Source: Acidulodesulfobacterium sp021802425
Lineage (GTDB): Bacteria; SZUA-79; Acidulodesulfobacterales; Acidulodesulfobacteraceae
Assembly: GCA_021802425.1 (NCBI GenBank)
Contig: JAJZXJ010000031.1
Location: 1 to 7,558, forward strand
DNA: 7,558 nucleotides
Direction of reading: 5' to 3'
The notes beneath the pieces were generated by a model. That model was given only the letters and a program-made list of their open reading frames with translations. It searched no databases and had not been told where the DNA came from. Below, one piece after another: positions 5,346 through 7,558 of the stretch. Each line of letters opens with the position of its first letter. Position 1 is the first letter of the stretch. The translations under genes and the position numbers were made by a program.

Positions 5346-5409
5346 TTTGTTTTATTAGGGAATTAGTTTTACCTGCAAACCCATTGGATTTTGCAGAACC
5401 GCATACTAA
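5338..5409 (-). pseudogene. tnpB: tnpB C-terminal fragment
   Basis: Only 23 codons remain, bounded upstream by stops, ending at TAG (5340..5338). The fragment contains VCGSAKSNG near its start and ends TNSLIKQIL. The C-G motif followed about 15 residues later by S-L-x-K-Q is the usual ending of TnpB (RuvC-like, OrfB) proteins, where ACG...KQE precedes the stop. Catalytic residues and the zinc finger are missing, so it cannot be functional. A 7-bp stem, CTGCAAA/TTTGCAG (5373-5379, 5390-5396), lies inside it, consistent with the guide-RNA scaffold overlapping the tnpB 3' end in intact elements. Confidence 0.5.
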
Positions 5410-5430
5410 TTATCAAAGAACAATGAGGAA

Positions 5431-5459
5431 ATTATATCAAAAAATGAGAATAAAATCAA
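5431..5459 (-). promoter_or_regulatory. Possible promoter reading into the omega-RNA relic
   Basis: Reverse strand TTGATT (5459..5454), 17-bp spacer, TATAAT (5436..5431). Transcription from near 5424 would produce about 190 nt covering the whole structured segment. The local DNA is AT-rich, so chance is a real alternative. Confidence 0.35.
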
Positions 5460-6073
5460 AAACAAAATCATTGCCTTATATCTCCATAGCTGAAGCAAGG
5501 GGCTTTACGGCAATTGCAGGTAAAATTAAAATATTCCCCTTATTAATAGGCCTGTTTTTCACGGTAATTTTTAACATAACTTTAAATTTCGTATTTCCTG
5601 CCCCAGCCCTTGCCTTAAAACTGGCAGCCGGCTCTTTTAAAAGCGGCGGAGTCATACCGGCTATTTACACCTGCGAAGGAAGCAATCTTTCTCCTTCGCT
5701 GTCATGGACGAATGTTCCCGCCGGAACAAAGACCTTCGCCGTAATAATGAAAGACATAGATGCGCCCGGGGGTATTTTTTACCACTGGTTGATTTACAAT
5801 ATACCCGGTAACGCAAGAAGCCTTAAAGAAGACATATCCCCAAGCTATCGCACCGTTAACGGCTTTTATGCGCAGGGGATTAACGGTTTCGGCAACATTG
5901 GTTATGGGGGGCCGTGTCCCCCGCAGGGCAAACCCCACAGGTATTTTATAACTTTATTCGCTCTTAGCGTAAAATTGAAATTGGGCAGGGGAGCAAACGC
6001 GGGAGGGCTTCTAAGCGCCATGAAAGGACGCATACTGGATTCGGTTTCGGTAGCGGGCTATTTCGGGAGTTAA
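5444..6073 (+). CDS. Exported PEBP / YbhB-YbcL family protein
   Basis: From ATG 5444, 209 residues: a positively charged N-region, a hydrophobic core (about 31-50, FPLLIGLFFTVIFNITLNFV) and PAPALA with likely signal cleavage after Ala57. The mature domain of about 150 residues has the phosphatidylethanolamine-binding-protein signatures: DIDAPGGIFYHWLIYNIPG (104-122) with the conserved Asp, Pro and His lining the ligand pocket, and GGPCPPQGKPHRYFITLFAL (155-174). Bacterial YbhB/YbcL homologues are periplasmic or cytoplasmic, with no established general role. The start is uncertain. The open frame extends back to ATG 5327, but those extra residues are antisense to the tnpB/IS relic and unlike the family. 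ATG 5423 is also possible. None has a good ribosome binding site, and even residues 1-25 here look atypical, so the native start may have been destroyed. It converges on tetR, with 15 bp between the genes. Confidence 0.85.
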   Translation: MRIKSKTKSLPYISIAEARGFTAIAGKIKIFPLLIGLFFTVIFNITLNFVFPAPALALKLAAGSFKSGGVIPAIYTCEGSNLSPSLSWTNVPAGTKTFAVIMKDIDAPGGIFYHWLIYNIPGNARSLKEDISPSYRTVNGFYAQGINGFGNIGYGGPCPPQGKPHRYFITLFALSVKLKLGRGANAGGLLSAMKGRILDSVSVAGYFGS

Positions 6074-6088
6074 AGATATAAATGAATT

Positions 6089-6688
6089 TTATACATAAAG
6101 ATTTCTCAGATAATCCTTGATTAATTTAAAGCAGTTTTCAAGGACCCCTTTATCCTGAAACGTCTTGGCGGTCATAATGCACCCCTCTATCGAAGAAACG
6201 ATAAATTTAGCCGAAGCGTTAGGGTCTATGTCTTTTCTAATGATGCCTTTATCCTTTGCAGCCGCTATCGCCTTTTCGATATAAGATATTTGCAGAGCTA
6301 CGATGCTTCGTATCTTTTTTGCAATAAATTTATCTTTATGCGATAACTCCATTGCGATATTTCCTAAAGGGCATCCCTTTTTTGCGAGGGCATTGCCCTG
6401 TTTTAACAATAACCCGTCAAGCATTCCGCAAATGCTTTCGACCGGATTATCCCCCTTATACACGTCTTTCCACGAATCTGCAAACTTTATCTTTATAATC
6501 TCGTCTATAACCGTTTCCGCGATTTCTTTTTTCGAATCAAAATGGTAATATATGCAGCCCCTTGCACAACCGGTTTTTTCTTCGAGGTCCTGCATGCTGA
6601 AGTCTTCGTATCCCTTTTCGAGGATAAGCGAGGCGGCTTTAGCCAGTATATCTTCTCTTTTTGTTTTCTTTTTTAAAATTTTTGCCAT
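6089..6688 (-). CDS. TetR/AcrR-family transcriptional repressor
   Basis: 199 residues. The N-terminal helix-turn-helix is clear: REDILAKAASLILEKGYEDF (11-30), then SMQDLEEKTGCARGCIYYHF (31-50) and DSKKEI. The ligand/dimer domain contains KKGCPLGNIAMELS (103-116), a motif of the TetR branch that includes regulators of electrophile and drug responses. Cysteines at 41, 45, 87, 106, 170 and 186 are unusually many for this size; Cys106 in the GCPLG motif could be a redox or electrophile sensor, by analogy with E. coli NemR, where a cysteine serves that role. It diverges from a nitroreductase gene with a 14-bp palindromic operator in between, so repression of that gene is the likely job. The start is supported by an extended -10 shortly upstream; there is no strong ribosome binding site. 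Confidence 0.9.
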   Translation of the reverse strand: MAKILKKKTKREDILAKAASLILEKGYEDFSMQDLEEKTGCARGCIYYHFDSKKEIAETVIDEIIKIKFADSWKDVYKGDNPVESICGMLDGLLLKQGNALAKKGCPLGNIAMELSHKDKFIAKKIRSIVALQISYIEKAIAAAKDKGIIRKDIDPNASAKFIVSSIEGCIMTAKTFQDKGVLENCFKLIKDYLRNLYV

Positions 6689-6708
6689 AGGTTAATTTCC
6701 CAAAGCTT

Positions 6709-6737
6709 ATTATAGCATACGGGGGTTTAATAATAAA
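6709..6737 (-). promoter_or_regulatory. tetR promoter with extended -10
   Basis: Reverse strand TGCTATAAT (6717..6709) is a perfect extended -10. The -35 region at 17 bp spacing is a poor TTTATT (6737..6732). The start near 6702 leaves only about 15 nt of leader. The operator at 6798-6811 does not overlap it, so strong autorepression is not expected from that site alone. Confidence 0.55.
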
Positions 6738-6748
6738 ATTAAAAATGC

Positions 6749-6777
6749 TTGACACGGGGAAAACTGCGATATATAAT
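6749..6777 (+). promoter_or_regulatory. Consensus sigma70 promoter for nitroreductase
   Basis: TTGACA (6749-6754), exactly 17 bp, TATAAT (6772-6777): a perfect match to consensus at both hexamers. The start is near 6784, with a leader of about 137 nt. Such a strong promoter normally implies tight repression, consistent with the operator just downstream. Confidence 0.8.
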
Positions 6778-6797
6778 AAACTGCAATGAATATAAAG

Positions 6798-6811
6798 ACC
6801 GATTAATCGGT
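6798..6811. promoter_or_regulatory. Palindromic TetR operator
   Basis: ACCGATTAATCGGT is a perfect 14-bp palindrome, flanked by AAG and TTT, about 14 bp downstream of the predicted start. The GACCG...CGGT half-sites resemble those recalled for NemR-type TetR regulators. At this position a bound dimer would block promoter clearance or elongation. Confidence 0.7.
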
Positions 6812-6920
6812 TTTATTTTATAAATTTCTTTCTTAAATTTCCCTGACTGACCAAAAATATTTGTGTTTATACAATTTAATTTTAATATTATAATTTAAGA
6901 TAATCAAAAAGGAGGCTAAA

Positions 6921-7558
6921 ATGGAATTGTTAGACGCTATGCTTTCAAGAACTTCAAAAAGAAATTTTATAGACAAGCCGGTTCCAAAAGAACTAATCGT
7001 TAAAATATTATCCGCGTCCTTAAGAGCGCCGTCGTGGGCAAACTCCCAGCCGGGAGAAATAGCCGTTTCCACGGGTAAAACTTCCGAATTTATAAAAAAC
7101 AGCCTGTATGAGCTTCAAAAAAACGGCGGTCTGATAAATCCCGATTATCCGTTTCCGGATTCATGGCCGGAAAGACAAGCGGCCAATATGTTCGAAGTGG
7201 GAAAACTCCTTTACGGAGCCCAAGGAATAGAAAGAGAAGATAACGAAAAAAGGAACGAATTCATATTATCGAGTCTTAACTTTTTTAATTCCCAAACCGC
7301 GATATTTATCCATTTGGAAGCAAGCTTAGGCGCGTGGTCGATTCTTGACTCCGGCTTGTTAATTCAAAATATATTATTATCCGCCCACGACTTGGGCCTT
7401 GGAGCCTGTCCTCAGGCACGTCTTGTCGCATATCCCGATGTTTTGAGAAAGGCGTTCGGTCTTCACGAAAACAGAAGATTCATACTGGGAATTTCTATCG
7501 GCTATTACAAAACGGATAGCACAATTAACGATATAAAAACCTTAAGGAACGATTTTGA
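6921..7558 (+). CDS. Nitroreductase-family FMN oxidoreductase, 3' end cut
   Basis: 212 codons plus two bases are read from ATG 6921 to the window edge; families of this type run about 200-230 residues, so only a few are missing. AGGAGG (6910-6915) stands 5 nt upstream and fixes the start. FMN-binding signatures are present: SRTSKRNF (9-16) with the Arg/Ser/Arg phosphate grip, LRAPSWANSQPGEI (34-47), and DLGLGACPQARLVAYP (157-172) near the isoalloxazine. The long middle segment (about 70-125) is typical of the larger nitroreductases that form domain-swapped dimers. It would reduce nitro, quinone or other electrophilic compounds with NAD(P)H in the cytoplasm; the natural substrate is unknown. 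Control by the divergent TetR through the operator at 6798-6811 is strongly suggested. Confidence 0.88.
   Translation, partial: MELLDAMLSRTSKRNFIDKPVPKELIVKILSASLRAPSWANSQPGEIAVSTGKTSEFIKNSLYELQKNGGLINPDYPFPDSWPERQAANMFEVGKLLYGAQGIEREDNEKRNEFILSSLNFFNSQTAIFIHLEASLGAWSILDSGLLIQNILLSAHDLGLGACPQARLVAYPDVLRKAFGLHENRRFILGISIGYYKTDSTINDIKTLRNDF

Larger units (their letters stand above)
5235..5410 (-). mobile_element. IS200/IS605-family right-end relic
   Basis: Read leftward, the segment has the order expected at the 3' end of a tnpB element. First comes a coding tail, then a chain of hairpins, then a terminal hairpin: CCCC plus TGCC pairing with GGCA plus GGGG (5245-5265), followed by AGTATGTCA at the boundary. 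This terminal hairpin with GGGAATCCCC-type flanks is a hallmark I recall from IS605-group right ends. The rest of tnpB and any tnpA are absent, so the copy is dead as a transposon. The outer limit near 5235 is approximate, and so is the inner one: antisense material may continue to about 5520. It separates the CxxC gene from the PEBP gene and may have displaced the PEBP gene's original start region. Confidence 0.6.

Noticed and set aside
1..7558. CRISPR array, tRNA, rRNA or integrase/attachment site
   Set aside because: No regularly spaced repeats, no cloverleaf-like sequence and no recombinase gene were seen on either strand.

Overview
This window is low-to-moderate GC bacterial DNA with classic sigma70-type promoters and AGGAGG-type ribosome binding sites. 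A-rich codons sit beside frequent GCG, GCC, GGC and CCG codons. The sequence alone does not fix the species. The mix of protein families would suit a Desulfobacterota/deltaproteobacteria-like Gram-negative, but that is only an inference. No rRNA, tRNA or CRISPR array is visible. Gene density is moderate and the intergenic regions are rich in inverted repeats.

Layout, left to right. A leftward gene for an endonuclease III/HhH-GPD-like protein is cut by the left edge (1-445). A GC-rich, G-tract-containing gap with a promoter and a long AT palindrome leads into a small secreted protein of unknown function (758-1183). A stem-loop and an apparently frameshifted second secreted-protein gene follow. 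Next is a divergent pair: a LysR-type regulator (1473-2444, leftward) and an EamA/DMT permease (2627-3604, rightward), with overlapping promoters and a perfect T-N11-A box between them. Then come a class I SAM methyltransferase, a short cupin-like gene fragment whose end overlaps the start of a VOC/glyoxalase-fold gene, and a 46-residue CxxC protein (5040-5180). A relic of an IS200/IS605 element (tnpB tail plus a structured right end resembling an omega RNA, leftward) lies just upstream of, and probably runs into, the 5' end of an exported PEBP/YbhB-family gene. The window closes with a divergent TetR regulator (6089-6688, leftward) and nitroreductase-family gene (6921 onward, cut by the right edge). 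Their gap holds a perfect-consensus promoter followed by a 14-bp palindromic operator.

Two regulatory modules can be read from the layout: LysR controlling the EamA exporter, and TetR repressing the nitroreductase, probably as an electrophile or redox-stress switch.

The most unusual structures are two. One is a 63-bp palindromic segment, exactly 21 codons, apparently inserted in frame inside the LysR effector-binding domain. The other is the orphan tnpB/omega-RNA-like relic, which has a plausible promoter of its own. I see no large, clearly undescribed multi-gene system here.
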